A DNA stretch of 64,000 nucleotides from IMG/VR virus record IMGVR_UViG_3300009419_000010, positions 1 through 64,000 of that record. One strand, written 5' to 3'. The notes beneath the pieces were generated by a model. The model saw nothing but the letters and a program-made list of their open reading frames with translations, searched no databases and had not been told where the DNA came from. Below are positions 1 through 8,554 of this stretch, piece by piece. A program made the position numbers and the translations under genes. Within the stretch, counting starts at the first letter, position 1, and each line of letters begins with the position of its first letter. The DNA is from a virus.

Positions 1-68
1 GAATAGATGTACAATATAATAAAGAAATTTAGTTAAATTTAATCGCCAGAAAATTGAAAAACATCCGT

Positions 69-96
69 TTGACATCCCAAAAATCTGTGCTACTGT
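69..96 (+). promoter_or_regulatory. sigma70-like promoter of the methyltransferase gene
   Basis: TTGACA at 69-74, 16 bp spacer, TACTGT at 91-96, then exactly six bases to the ATG at 103. Initiation at the usual distance from the -10 would fall on the start codon, giving a leaderless mRNA. Upstream bases 1-68 hold no supported gene. Confidence 0.6.
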
Positions 97-102
97 CCAA
101 AC

Positions 103-1029
103 ATGAACGTAAATTACATCAAAAATATCGACGCAATGGCTGGATTGAAGGAATTACCTGACAAATCGATTCATTGTTGTCTCACATCACCTCCTTACTA
201 CAACCTTCGTCAATACACAGATGATGAAAATGAATTTGGATTGGCAGAGACACCTGAAGAGTTTGTCAATGGATTGTGTGATTACTACGATGAAGTCTAT
301 CGTGTTCTGCGAGATGATGGTGTTGTTTTTGTGAACTTAGGTGATACCTATCTTGGAAGTGGTAAAGGTGTTTGGAAAAACAAAGAAGAACCTCAAAAAG
401 AGTCATTCAAATTTCGAGAAAAACCCAAAGAGAAATTGGGTGGTTGGAGAAAACCCAAACAATTGGCATTAATTCCTTTTCGTTTTGCCATCGAGATGCA
501 GAATAGAGGATGGATTTTGAGAAATAATATCGTATGGCATAAAGGAAATGCCCTTCCACAGAGCGTCACAGATCGTTTTGTGGTTGATTTTGAATCGGTA
601 TTCATGTTCGTGAAAAGCAAATCATATTATTTCAAACAACAAATTGAACCATTTGCCAATTCTTCTAATCCAATGGAAGTCTACACAGGAGAGGCTACAA
701 AGGATTATGAGACTCAGAAGGCTCAGAACCCAAGTGATACGAAGAGAAGGATTCTGGATGCAATGCGTAAGCGAGGAGGACGTTCCATGAGAGCAGTCTG
801 GAAAATTAATACCAAACCCAACAAGTCAGTCCACACAGCCACATTCCCCGAAGAATTGGTGGAACGTATGTTGAAGAGTGGATGCCCTGAAGGTGGTGTC
901 GTATTGGACTTCTTTATGGGTTCAGGGACAACAGGAGCAGTTGCCAAACAATTAGGCATGAACTATATCGGATTTGATTTAAATTCCGAATATTGTGAAG
1001 TGGCGAGAAAGAGAATTAATTCTTTTTAA
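103..1029 (+). CDS. DNA methyltransferase, beta class (N4-cytosine or N6-adenine type)
   Basis: Site-specific DNA methyltransferase of 308 residues. Catalytic motif IV (TSPPYY, residues about 28-33) precedes the SAM-binding motif I (DFFMGSGTTG, about 270-279), the order that defines class beta enzymes. SPPY is common in N4-cytosine methylases, so base specificity is uncertain. It likely protects phage DNA from restriction or marks it. No restriction partner is adjacent, so it is an orphan enzyme. It has its own sigma70-like promoter abutting the ATG, suggesting early expression. The last 14 bases overlap the end of the convergent gene at 1016-1252. Confidence 0.9.
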   Translation: MNVNYIKNIDAMAGLKELPDKSIHCCLTSPPYYNLRQYTDDENEFGLAETPEEFVNGLCDYYDEVYRVLRDDGVVFVNLGDTYLGSGKGVWKNKEEPQKESFKFREKPKEKLGGWRKPKQLALIPFRFAIEMQNRGWILRNNIVWHKGNALPQSVTDRFVVDFESVFMFVKSKSYYFKQQIEPFANSSNPMEVYTGEATKDYETQKAQNPSDTKRRILDAMRKRGGRSMRAVWKINTKPNKSVHTATFPEELVERMLKSGCPEGGVVLDFFMGSGTTGAVAKQLGMNYIGFDLNSEYCEVARKRINSF

Positions 1030-1252
1030 TTTTCTTTCTGCGTTTTTTATTTTTTAATTTACCTCTCCTCGTGGTGATACCCATCCCATAAGGATTCCTA
1101 GCATCTCCTGAAGCAAACCAATCGGTGTTTTCAATACCAGCATGACCAGCGACATCGCCTCCATATACGTCTCCAGCAGTCATATCCTCGTTCAACATTT
1201 GTTGATAAAGATTTGCGATGTTATTTTGATCATTGACAAAGGGTTTGCTCAT
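1016..1252 (-). CDS. small late protein with candidate capsid-targeting N-terminus
   Basis: Unrecognised 78-residue protein. The N-terminus contains NNIANLYQQMLNED, an amphipathic stretch that recurs in several otherwise unrelated small late proteins of this window. The C-terminus is very basic (KNKKRRKKIKKN), which would suit DNA or RNA contact inside the head. It is expressed from its own late promoter (TAAATA five bases before the ATG). The late promoter and single-gene arrangement suggest a virion component, possibly an internal head protein; this is inference. Confidence 0.7.
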   Translation of the reverse strand: MSKPFVNDQNNIANLYQQMLNEDMTAGDVYGGDVAGHAGIENTDWFASGDARNPYGMGITTRRGKLKNKKRRKKIKKN

Positions 1253-1257
1253 GTTAT

Positions 1258-1263
1258 TATTTA
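1258..1263 (-). promoter_or_regulatory. late promoter TAAATA, N5 before ATG 1252
   Basis: Minus-strand CTAAATAATAACATG. Five bases separate TAAATA from the start codon. Confidence 0.75.
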
Positions 1264-1267
1264 GTCA

Positions 1268-1579
1268 ATGGAGGAAGTAACAGTAAATGAAGAGCTTTTG
1301 GGACAAGTCATTAATAATTTGGTGAAGTCTTTTGATGACGAATTATTTAATCTAAAAGAGAATGAACTGGAGTCACACTGGTTTTGGAATTGGAATGATG
1401 AACATTCAGTGAATTACAATACATATAAATTTTTTGATTTGCTAGGTTTGTATCAAAGCTCTTGTAGAAAATGGGAAGAAAAACATAATGGTTACATTTG
1501 TGTGGTTGAAAGAGTTCGGGATAAGTATCTCATACCGAAAATTGAAGAATTTTTGAAAATTTTGAAAGAGAAACAATGA
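1268..1579 (+). CDS. hypothetical protein, 103 aa
   Basis: Not recognised. An acidic, aromatic-rich protein with a WFWNWND stretch around residue 38-44 and a Lys/Glu-rich C-terminal helix. It starts 15 bases from the divergent late gene at 1252 and overlaps the next gene by ATGA, so it is the first gene of the short cluster that leads into the UvsY/UvsW/gp55 operon. No promoter of its own is obvious in the 15-base divergent gap. Confidence 0.7.
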   Translation: MEEVTVNEELLGQVINNLVKSFDDELFNLKENELESHWFWNWNDEHSVNYNTYKFFDLLGLYQSSCRKWEEKHNGYICVVERVRDKYLIPKIEEFLKILKEKQ

Positions 1580-1929
1580 TCAAAGTGGTGAATAAGTCAA
1601 AACATAAGCCGACTCCCGATGATGTCTATATCGGGCGTGGCTCTGTTTTAGGTAATCCTTATCATTCCAAAGAATCCGATCATCCTCAAGCTCTGTATAA
1701 AGTGGAAACCACTGAAGAAGCTATTGAAGGATATGGAAAACACTTTGAGTATTCCTATTCCAATGATGCAGCTTTTCATAAATATGTTCGTGAATTAATT
1801 GAACGAGAGTTAGATGATAAGGATACAAATCTTGTTTGCTACTGCGCTCCCGATAAATGTCATGGTGACTTTATCAAAAAATCTGTAGAAGATGCAGCGA
1901 ATCAAATCCGATGGTCTTCTTTTATGTAA
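1576..1929 (+). CDS. DUF4326-family protein
   Basis: 117 residues matching the DUF4326 pattern: an N-terminal YIGRGSVLGNPY segment and a C-terminal LVCYCAPDKCHGDFI block whose Cys/His residues (CYC...KCHGD) are the hallmark of the family. The family is common in phages and has no established biochemical role to my knowledge. It is coupled to its neighbours by a four-base ATGA overlap upstream and a six-base gap to the UvsY-like gene downstream. Confidence 0.8.
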   Translation: MIKVVNKSKHKPTPDDVYIGRGSVLGNPYHSKESDHPQALYKVETTEEAIEGYGKHFEYSYSNDAAFHKYVRELIERELDDKDTNLVCYCAPDKCHGDFIKKSVEDAANQIRWSSFM

Positions 1930-1934
1930 AAATT

Positions 1935-2333
1935 ATGAGTTACGAACTAATTAAAAAATATCAATCACAATATGAAGAATTTGCTAAGATCACAGACTTC
2001 AATCTTGAAGATGTGACTCGAAGAGTTCCCGCAGAGAAACACTTTTGGGTGTGTCGTCTCATTGATGCAAAAATCGAGAAAGACAAACTCTACAGATCGA
2101 AAGCATCTACCAAACACACTCTCCAGAAGAAAATCATGGAAGAGTCTCCAGTGGCTCTAAATAAGCAGGTCTTGGACGATTTAGATAAGACACCTTCATT
2201 GGAAAACATCAATCAAAAAATTAAAGAACAGGAATATTTGATTGAATATTTGGAAAAATTGGTAAGTCAGATTACCTTCATTGGTAATGATATTAAAAAT
2301 ATTTTGGAATTGCGGAAACTACAGGAATTATGA
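1935..2333 (+). CDS. uvsY: UvsY-like recombination mediator
   Basis: 132 residues. T4 UvsY loads UvsX onto gp32-coated ssDNA. Support is length (T4 UvsY is 137 aa), the layout of a basic N-terminal half (residues 25-60, rich in Lys/Arg) and a C-terminal helical block of hydrophobic heptads, and position directly before UvsW as in T4. The ATG at 1935 is preferred over an in-frame upstream start at 1911, which would overlap the previous gene. Sequence similarity to T4 is weak by eye, so the call rests partly on synteny. Confidence 0.6.
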   Translation: MSYELIKKYQSQYEEFAKITDFNLEDVTRRVPAEKHFWVCRLIDAKIEKDKLYRSKASTKHTLQKKIMEESPVALNKQVLDDLDKTPSLENINQKIKEQEYLIEYLEKLVSQITFIGNDIKNILELRKLQEL

Positions 2334-2536
2334 GTGAATATAAATTAAACCCAGAAGAATCTTTTTACGAAAATATCATTCGCGTTTTTAGAATGAAAAT
2401 GGAACACCAAAAAATCAAATTCGATTATATTAATCCCAATATGATGGCAGAAGTTCTTGAAAAATTGGAGGCTTATGGTAGATTTGAGGCTGATGAAGAA
2501 ATTTGGAAATGGATACAAGATATGTATGGAGCATGA
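2330..2536 (+). CDS. hypothetical protein, 68 aa, between uvsY and uvsW
   Basis: Unrecognised small helical protein. It overlaps the preceding and following genes by ATGA at both ends, so it is translationally coupled within the recombination operon. T4 likewise has small genes (uvsY.-1, uvsY.-2) between uvsY and uvsW, but no sequence match is claimed. Confidence 0.75.
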   Translation: MSEYKLNPEESFYENIIRVFRMKMEHQKIKFDYINPNMMAEVLEKLEAYGRFEADEEIWKWIQDMYGA

Positions 2537-3945
2537 TAACATTTGATTACAAAACAACCAAACGACAGGGGCAATTGATTACGGATTCCGAAACACTCGG
2601 TATGATCCGTAATCATTTTTCTGTTAAGAATGATGGTGCTTCTTTTGCCAAGAAGAAAGGGCATCGTTTTGTGAAAGACCGTAAGTATGCGATTACTCCC
2701 ACTGGTTTGTTTGACTTTGGATTTTATGGGGAGATTCTGAAATATCTAAGAGACAACCAAATTACTGATATCACATTCACTGATGAATTTCGTGATAGGT
2801 TGAAATGTGGTATTGGAAAATTTGAGTTCAAAGATGAACTTAAATACGATGCTCGTTATTATCAGAAAGATTCTATCATAGCTGGTTTGGAGAAAGGTTA
2901 TGGTGTTTTTCTATTAGCAACAGGTGCAGGTAAATCTTTAGCTCAAGCATTACTGATAGAAAATTATATGGAAAACGTATCAAATGATACATTCAAATGT
3001 CTTATCGTAGTTCCAGGTCTTTCTCTTGTAAATCAGTTACAAAAAGATTTCGAGGACTACCAAGTTACATTTTCATATTCAGGTTGGACTGGTGAAAGTC
3101 CCTTACAAGATACTCAAGTTGTTATATGCAATACTCAGAATTTAGGTTCTAAATTTACTGATAATTCTTGGATACTTGATGTGAACTTATTGATAGTCGA
3201 TGAGTGTCATGGTGTCAATAGTGATGCCAATTTGTCAAAAATTATTAATAAAATCAAAACACCAAATAAGTTCGGTTTCACAGGAACATTATCTGATAAA
3301 CCATTGAATCAATGGAAAACGCTCGGTGTGTTCGGACCAGTGATTTATGAGAAGAAATCTAAAGAATTGAGAGATGAGAAATATCTATCAAATGTTAATA
3401 TAAATGTTTTAAAATTGAAACATTCAAAAACATATAAATTAAATTATAAACAAGAATTAGAATACTTATATAAAAATGAAAAACGGAATGATTTTATTTG
3501 TAAATTGGCTGGTAAACTTAATGGCAACGTTCTCATTATGGTTAATCACTTGGAACATGGCGATTCTTTATTATCTGTTTTGTCTAATAAATTGGATAGA
3601 CATATATATTTTGTCAAAGGTGAAGTCGATGTTCAAGAAAGACAAAAAATAATTGACATGATGGAAAAGAATGATAATATCATCTGTATTGCGATGTCAT
3701 CTATCTTTTCCACAGGTATCAACATTAAAAATCTTCCAAATATTATGTTTGTTGGATTGGGTAAGAGCTTTATTCGTGTTGTTCAGTCAATTGGTAGAGG
3801 ACTTCGTTTACATGAAAGTAAAGACAAATTAAGAATATTTGACATTGTGGATAATACCAAATATTCATCTTCCCATGCTGAATACAGACAAGAAATTTAT
3901 GATAAAGAAGATATCCAATGGACGGAAAGAACAATTGAAATATGA
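2533..3945 (+). CDS. uvsW: UvsW-type DNA/RNA helicase
   Basis: Superfamily 2 helicase of 470 residues that in T4 unwinds R-loops and branched recombination intermediates and shuts off origin-dependent replication. An N-terminal substrate-binding domain (1-100) precedes motif I ATGAGKS (129-135), the DECH box (VDECHG), motif III FTGTL and motif VI SIGRGLRL. The ATG at 2533 overlaps the previous stop; an in-frame start 30 bases upstream would lie wholly inside the previous gene. It is followed by gp55 with a four-base overlap. Confidence 0.93.
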   Translation: MITFDYKTTKRQGQLITDSETLGMIRNHFSVKNDGASFAKKKGHRFVKDRKYAITPTGLFDFGFYGEILKYLRDNQITDITFTDEFRDRLKCGIGKFEFKDELKYDARYYQKDSIIAGLEKGYGVFLLATGAGKSLAQALLIENYMENVSNDTFKCLIVVPGLSLVNQLQKDFEDYQVTFSYSGWTGESPLQDTQVVICNTQNLGSKFTDNSWILDVNLLIVDECHGVNSDANLSKIINKIKTPNKFGFTGTLSDKPLNQWKTLGVFGPVIYEKKSKELRDEKYLSNVNINVLKLKHSKTYKLNYKQELEYLYKNEKRNDFICKLAGKLNGNVLIMVNHLEHGDSLLSVLSNKLDRHIYFVKGEVDVQERQKIIDMMEKNDNIICIAMSSIFSTGINIKNLPNIMFVGLGKSFIRVVQSIGRGLRLHESKDKLRIFDIVDNTKYSSSHAEYRQEIYDKEDIQWTERTIEI

Positions 3946-4382
3946 GTAATAAAAATGAGTATTATGTGAACTCCAAAGAGTTCCGACAGCTATTGATGAA
4001 TTATTATCAGTCTGATAATATGACTAATGATTTGGCATCAAACATTGTTAAAATAGCGGAGGGATTATCATATAATCATCGCTTTATTCGATATTCTCGA
4101 AGCTGGAAAGAAGAAATGGTGGGAGATGCGATTGTAAAAATGTATCATGCTTTGGAGAAAAAATTATATAACATTGAATCAGAATTTAACCCATTTTCTT
4201 ATTTCAATCGTATTGCATGGAACGCATTTACCAATCGTATTAATAAAGAAAAGGGACAGCATGAAGGTTTGAATGAATATAAAGAAATGGTTTATATGGA
4301 ATCAATGTCTGGTCCAGATGCGATGGGGCATGTATATGTAAAACCAGTTATGGAAGGAGATGAATATGACGATAATGAATAA
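3942..4382 (+). CDS. 55: late-transcription sigma factor, gp55 type
   Basis: 146 residues. T4 gp55 is a minimal sigma factor that binds host RNA polymerase and recognises the late promoter element TATAAATA. The core block here (WKEEMVGDAIVKMYHAL followed by NPFSYFNRIAWNAFTNRI and NKEK) matches the sigma2-like region of gp55. This gene explains the many TAAATA elements in this window. It lies directly after uvsW with an ATGA overlap and overlaps the next gene by 23 bases. Confidence 0.9.
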   Translation: MSNKNEYYVNSKEFRQLLMNYYQSDNMTNDLASNIVKIAEGLSYNHRFIRYSRSWKEEMVGDAIVKMYHALEKKLYNIESEFNPFSYFNRIAWNAFTNRINKEKGQHEGLNEYKEMVYMESMSGPDAMGHVYVKPVMEGDEYDDNE

Positions 4383-5070
4383 ATTACTTAAATTAATTGG
4401 GTTCGAGCGGAAAGGCTATCAATCAGAAACCTACCATTTCAAATGGGGGGAAGTCTCATGGCATCCTAAAAAATGGGATCTTGGTCTGAAAGTGTGTAAT
4501 TGGGGGTGTGAATCTCGAAATTTATTAATCATTAAACCTCTTTTTTGTTCGATATACATAAATTTATCAAAAGAATATGATAGGGATGATGAAGGATTTG
4601 ATTATGGATTTTATATTTATGATTGGTATGCTTTAGCATTGAGTTGGGGTAGTAAAACAATACATTGGGACTTTCCTTATATAGCAAAAGAATGGGATAG
4701 GACAGAGATTTTTGATGTTGAGGGTAATTTAAAATTTGTTGATAAAGCGGGTATTAATACAGGAGATGAGCGGTACGATATAGTCGATAAAATCCAAGTT
4801 TCATATCCTTATAAATATTATTTAAAAAATGGAGATATTCAAGAAAGAGAGGCTAAAGTCCATGTCACCAATATGGTTTGGACTCGTAAATGGTTTCCTT
4901 TTTTGAAGATAAATCGACGATATATTGATGTTAATTTTTCAGAAGAAGTTGGAGAAGGTGTTGACTCTTGGAAAGGTGGTTGTACAAGTTGTGGATATGA
5001 AATGAAGCAAGGAGAAACACCTGAGCAATGTTTGAGAAGAATGGAAAAAGAAAGAAAATTTGATAGATAA
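4360..5070 (+). CDS. hypothetical protein, 236 aa, Cys-rich C-terminus
   Basis: Not recognised. Rich in Trp/Tyr and beta-prone segments, ending in a motif GCTSCGYEM...PEQCLRRM with three cysteines that could bind metal. Start codons at 4360, 4366 and 4375 are all possible. AGGAG at 4355-4359 would best serve ATG 4366, one of very few Shine-Dalgarno-like sequences in the window. It sits between gp55 and gp47, overlapping gp55 by up to 23 bases. Confidence 0.75.
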   Translation: MNMTIMNKLLKLIGFERKGYQSETYHFKWGEVSWHPKKWDLGLKVCNWGCESRNLLIIKPLFCSIYINLSKEYDRDDEGFDYGFYIYDWYALALSWGSKTIHWDFPYIAKEWDRTEIFDVEGNLKFVDKAGINTGDERYDIVDKIQVSYPYKYYLKNGDIQEREAKVHVTNMVWTRKWFPFLKINRRYIDVNFSEEVGEGVDSWKGGCTSCGYEMKQGETPEQCLRRMEKERKFDR

Positions 5071-5071
5071 T

Positions 5072-6091
5072 ATGATAAAAAAACCAAAAGTAGCAATATT
5101 TTCAGACCTTCATTTGGGTCTATATGGAAATTCGACAGAGTGGCACGACATCGCTCTCAAGTGGGCAGATTGGATTACTGCTGATTTGAAGAAAAAGAAA
5201 ATCACTGACATTTTTTTCCTTGGTGACTTTTTCCATAATCGTTCAGAAATCTCTGTGCAGACTATTCACGTTGCCTCTGAATTGATTGCGAAGTTCAAGG
5301 GCTTCAACATGTTCATGGTAATTGGAAATCATGATGCTTTCTATAAAAATCGTAGTGATGTCCATAGCTTGGGATTCCTCAAGGGTCACGATAACATTAC
5401 GATTATCGATCAGAACTTGGAATTTGAGGCATTTGGTAAAAAAATATTATTTGTTCCTTGGAATCACGAATTACCAGACGGTAAATTTGACCATATTTTC
5501 GGACACTTTGAAATTCAGACATTTCAAATGAACAATTATAAGGTTTGTGATCACGGATTCCAAGTCATGGATTTCTTAGCATCCCGAACCACCAATGTTT
5601 GGTCTGGTCACTTCCATACTAAGAGTATTAAGAAATACAACGAAGGAACGATTCGATACATTGGTAATACTTTCCATCATGATTTCAACGATTGTGGAGA
5701 TGACAAGGGTTATCACATTCTGAATCTAGAAGATGATTCTGTCGAATTTGTAAAGAATACGGCATCTCCTGAATTTATTAAAATTCCTCTGACTAAGATC
5801 AAAAATTACAAAGCGGAGGATATCGAAGGAAACATCATCAAGTTCATAGTTGACAAAGACATTGAAGATGATAAGGTTGAGAAGTTCAAAGTCTATCTGT
5901 CTAACTTCGCTCCTTTCCGTCTCACCACGGAATACAACGTGGCAACGAAGACAATTGGTGATGTTGAACAAGTGGATTCTGTTGATATCGTGGGAATGTT
6001 TGATGAGTTCTATGAACAACTCAAGCTGGATGATGAGCAATTGATGAGAGTGAAGAAAATTAACGATGAGTTATACGAAAAGTGTAAATGA
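5072..6091 (+). CDS. 47: gp47 recombination endonuclease subunit (SbcD/Mre11-like)
   Basis: Metallophosphoesterase subunit of the gp46/gp47 complex that resects DNA ends for recombination-dependent replication. Metal-binding motifs appear in order: SDLHLG, GDFFHNRS, GNHD and WSGHFHTKS. Length 339 residues equals T4 gp47. The ATG at 5072, just after the previous stop, is preferred to an in-frame TTG at 5060. It overlaps gp46 by ATGA. Confidence 0.95.
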   Translation: MIKKPKVAIFSDLHLGLYGNSTEWHDIALKWADWITADLKKKKITDIFFLGDFFHNRSEISVQTIHVASELIAKFKGFNMFMVIGNHDAFYKNRSDVHSLGFLKGHDNITIIDQNLEFEAFGKKILFVPWNHELPDGKFDHIFGHFEIQTFQMNNYKVCDHGFQVMDFLASRTTNVWSGHFHTKSIKKYNEGTIRYIGNTFHHDFNDCGDDKGYHILNLEDDSVEFVKNTASPEFIKIPLTKIKNYKAEDIEGNIIKFIVDKDIEDDKVEKFKVYLSNFAPFRLTTEYNVATKTIGDVEQVDSVDIVGMFDEFYEQLKLDDEQLMRVKKINDELYEKCK

Positions 6092-7878
6092 AAAAAATCT
6101 TATATAAAAATTTAAAGGGGCAGAACTTCCTGAGTATCGGAAATGACCAGATTGTGATTGATTTCCAATCTGGTTTTAACCTGATTACTGGAAAGAATTT
6201 GGATAATCCTGATCGTGTGAACGGAATCGGGAAAAGTTGTATTGCAGAACTTTTCTACTATGCATTGTTTGGTAAAACCATCCGTGACATCAAGAAAGAA
6301 TTCATCATCAACAATATCACCAAAGGAAAGGGTGCTATTGAGCTTACGTTCGACGTAGAGACTGACAATGACACGCAGACATACACAATCAAGCGACAAC
6401 TTAAACCAAGCTCTGTGACGCTCCTGAGAGGCGAAGAAGACATCACCAAGGACTCCATTTCCAATACAGATAAATTCATCTGTGATTTGATCGGTTCCAA
6501 TCCTGTGATTTGTCGTAGTTGTGATATTCTATCTCTTTCGGATAACATCCCATTCATGGCAAAGAAGCCTGAAGAGAAGCGCAAATTCATCAATGATATT
6601 TTCTCTCTGGAAGTCTTTGGTAAGATGAGCAACGAATTGAAGAATCTGATTCGTGAGAACAAATCAGATATGAATATTTCCTCTGCTAAATTGGAAGAAA
6701 TTGACAACACTTTGGAAACTCTGAATAGACAACAAGAAGATTACCAAAAGAAAGTCGAAGAAATGGAGGGTCGTCTTGAGGCGAGACGCATTGAAATTCA
6801 AGGGAAAATCTTTGATATTGAAAAAGAGATTGATAAAACATCCGTTATGGATGTTTCTACGATACAACAAGAGCAAGAAAAGTATCATGAAGCATGGAGA
6901 AAGCTGGATGGAAAGATCGGTCATGTGAATGATGCGATTTCATCCAAGGAGACTTTGAGAAAGCTGAAGGTGAAAGAAATTGATAAATTTTCCTCTGTTG
7001 AAGATGGTATTCAGTGTGATAAATGCCTCCAAGATATTCCCCATACCCATGTGGAGCATCTGGAGAAGATGAAGGAACAGTATCAATCTGAACTGAATAA
7101 TATTGTAGAAGAAATTAATGGATTGAAAGAACAAAAATCTCAATTTCATTCTAAAAAAGAAAAAGTCCAAGCCAAAGTAGCTGAGTTTCAGGATCAAATC
7201 AATGAAGCAAAAGTCACCAAACAAAAATTGGAAGGTCTGGAAAACAGTCTCAAGCAATACAAAGAGTCTCTGGACAATTTGAAGCTGGAAGAATTACCTA
7301 AACCAAATTTCGAGGTAAGTATTCAAAATACTTGGGCGAGACAAAACGCTGAAAACGACAATTTCCGAATGTTCAAACAGAAATCAGATGATTATGAAAT
7401 CTGTAAATTCGTGCTAGGAGAAGAAGGTGTTCGTAGCTTTGTGGTGAAGAGACTTCTTTCCATGATGAACGCAAGCATTCAGCAATATATCAACGATCTT
7501 GGTATGTCCATTCGTTGCAAATTCGATGAATACTTTGATGAGCAGCTTTCCAATGATAAAGGTAAGGAGATTTCTTACTGGAACTTGAGTGGTGGCGAAC
7601 GTAGAACGGTTGACCTCGCGTGTGCGTGGGCATTCAAGGATTTGAAGAGAAAGATTTCAGGCGTGTCATCTAATGTGGAATGGATTGATGAAGTTTTCGA
7701 TTCCGCTTTTGATGAGAGAGGGTTTGACCTTCTTGTGGAACTCATGAAACAGAGAATTGATAAAAATTCTTTATCTGTCTATGCTATCTCTCATAGAAAG
7801 GAAATGGAGAAGCATGTTACTGGTGAAATAGTCTTCCTTGAAAAGGAAAATGGGGTCACTAGAAGACTAAATATATAA
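6088..7878 (+). CDS. 46: gp46 recombination endonuclease subunit (SbcC/Rad50-like)
   Basis: 596-residue SMC-like ATPase. It has an N-terminal P-loop region ending GIGKS (about residue 50), two long coiled-coil arms around a zinc hook CDKC (residues about 310-313), an ABC signature LSGGERR (about 500) and a Walker B-like WIDEVFD. It partners gp47 encoded immediately upstream (ATGA overlap). The next gene starts on the following base and carries its own late promoter inside the last codons of this gene. Confidence 0.95.
   Translation: MKKILYKNLKGQNFLSIGNDQIVIDFQSGFNLITGKNLDNPDRVNGIGKSCIAELFYYALFGKTIRDIKKEFIINNITKGKGAIELTFDVETDNDTQTYTIKRQLKPSSVTLLRGEEDITKDSISNTDKFICDLIGSNPVICRSCDILSLSDNIPFMAKKPEEKRKFINDIFSLEVFGKMSNELKNLIRENKSDMNISSAKLEEIDNTLETLNRQQEDYQKKVEEMEGRLEARRIEIQGKIFDIEKEIDKTSVMDVSTIQQEQEKYHEAWRKLDGKIGHVNDAISSKETLRKLKVKEIDKFSSVEDGIQCDKCLQDIPHTHVEHLEKMKEQYQSELNNIVEEINGLKEQKSQFHSKKEKVQAKVAEFQDQINEAKVTKQKLEGLENSLKQYKESLDNLKLEELPKPNFEVSIQNTWARQNAENDNFRMFKQKSDDYEICKFVLGEEGVRSFVVKRLLSMMNASIQQYINDLGMSIRCKFDEYFDEQLSNDKGKEISYWNLSGGERRTVDLACAWAFKDLKRKISGVSSNVEWIDEVFDSAFDERGFDLLVELMKQRIDKNSLSVYAISHRKEMEKHVTGEIVFLEKENGVTRRLNI
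7868..7873 (+). promoter_or_regulatory. late promoter TAAATA, N5 before ATG 7879
   Basis: CTAAATATATAAATG lies within the last codons of gp46, with exactly five bases before the ATG. Confidence 0.7.
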
Positions 7879-8526
7879 ATGAAAAGTGGGAATTATTTCT
7901 TAGACATTGCAAATATTTATTCGAGGATTATAAAAGAATCCCCTGATAATATTACAGTTATTGACAATGAGGGTAAACGTAAATATTTTTCGTATGATGA
8001 CACTCCAAATGCTTACACTGGTCTTATCGGTAGCGATGGTAAATATGCCATATCAAAAGATATTATAGGACATCACAATTTGATTGATGCGATTTTAAAT
8101 AGCGGTGAAGATATTATTCAAAAATTAATAACCAATGCTGATGATATCGGAGATCTGAAAAGTTTAGTCAGAGACAGAATAAAAATAAGAATCTGGAAAA
8201 ATCAAAAAGTTTATAGTATGTGGGATAAATACGATCCTTCATATGAAGATGCTATTAAAGATTCTCTGGAAGCAATAGGCGAAAATTATCAAGATTATAA
8301 ATATGATAATGACTATAAAGATTATGGAAATCTTCCTGATGCTGATACTTTCTTCGTAAAAAGCTTGTCAGATGCTGAAAAAGAAGAGAAAATGAAGGCT
8401 GAAATGGAAAAACGTCAAGCTGAAAGAGCTTTAGCAGACAGAATGGCTGGTATAAAAAGAAAAGCTTCGAGTGATTATGACGCTCCTTATAAAAAACCTT
8501 CTTGGATGAATAGAGAAGGGGATTGA
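7879..8526 (+). CDS. late protein with candidate capsid-targeting N-terminus, 215 aa
   Basis: Unrecognised. Near the N-terminus LDIANIYSRIIKES (residues 8-21) resembles the NIANLYQQMLNE stretch of the gene at 1016-1252 and similar ends of other small late proteins. The middle is acidic (many Asp/Tyr); the C-terminal third (about 150-215) is a charged helix followed by a basic tail ending KKPSWMNREGD. It has its own TAAATA promoter although it directly follows gp46, so it is probably a late virion-associated protein rather than part of the nuclease operon. Confidence 0.75.
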   Translation: MKSGNYFLDIANIYSRIIKESPDNITVIDNEGKRKYFSYDDTPNAYTGLIGSDGKYAISKDIIGHHNLIDAILNSGEDIIQKLITNADDIGDLKSLVRDRIKIRIWKNQKVYSMWDKYDPSYEDAIKDSLEAIGENYQDYKYDNDYKDYGNLPDADTFFVKSLSDAEKEEKMKAEMEKRQAERALADRMAGIKRKASSDYDAPYKKPSWMNREGD

Positions 8527-8549
8527 CATTTCAAATTAATACATAATTA
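8523..8549 (+). promoter_or_regulatory. possible sigma70-like promoter before glycosyltransferase
   Basis: TTGACA at 8523-8528, 15 bp, TAATTA at 8544-8549, then five bases to ATG 8555. The spacer is short, so this is weaker than the sites at 69 or 53750. Confidence 0.4.
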
Positions 8550-8554
8550 ATATT

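Noticed and set aside
1-76. Minus-strand open frame running off the left edge from an ATG at 76
   Set aside because: Only 25 codons visible, no promoter, and it would lie over the early promoter of the methyltransferase.
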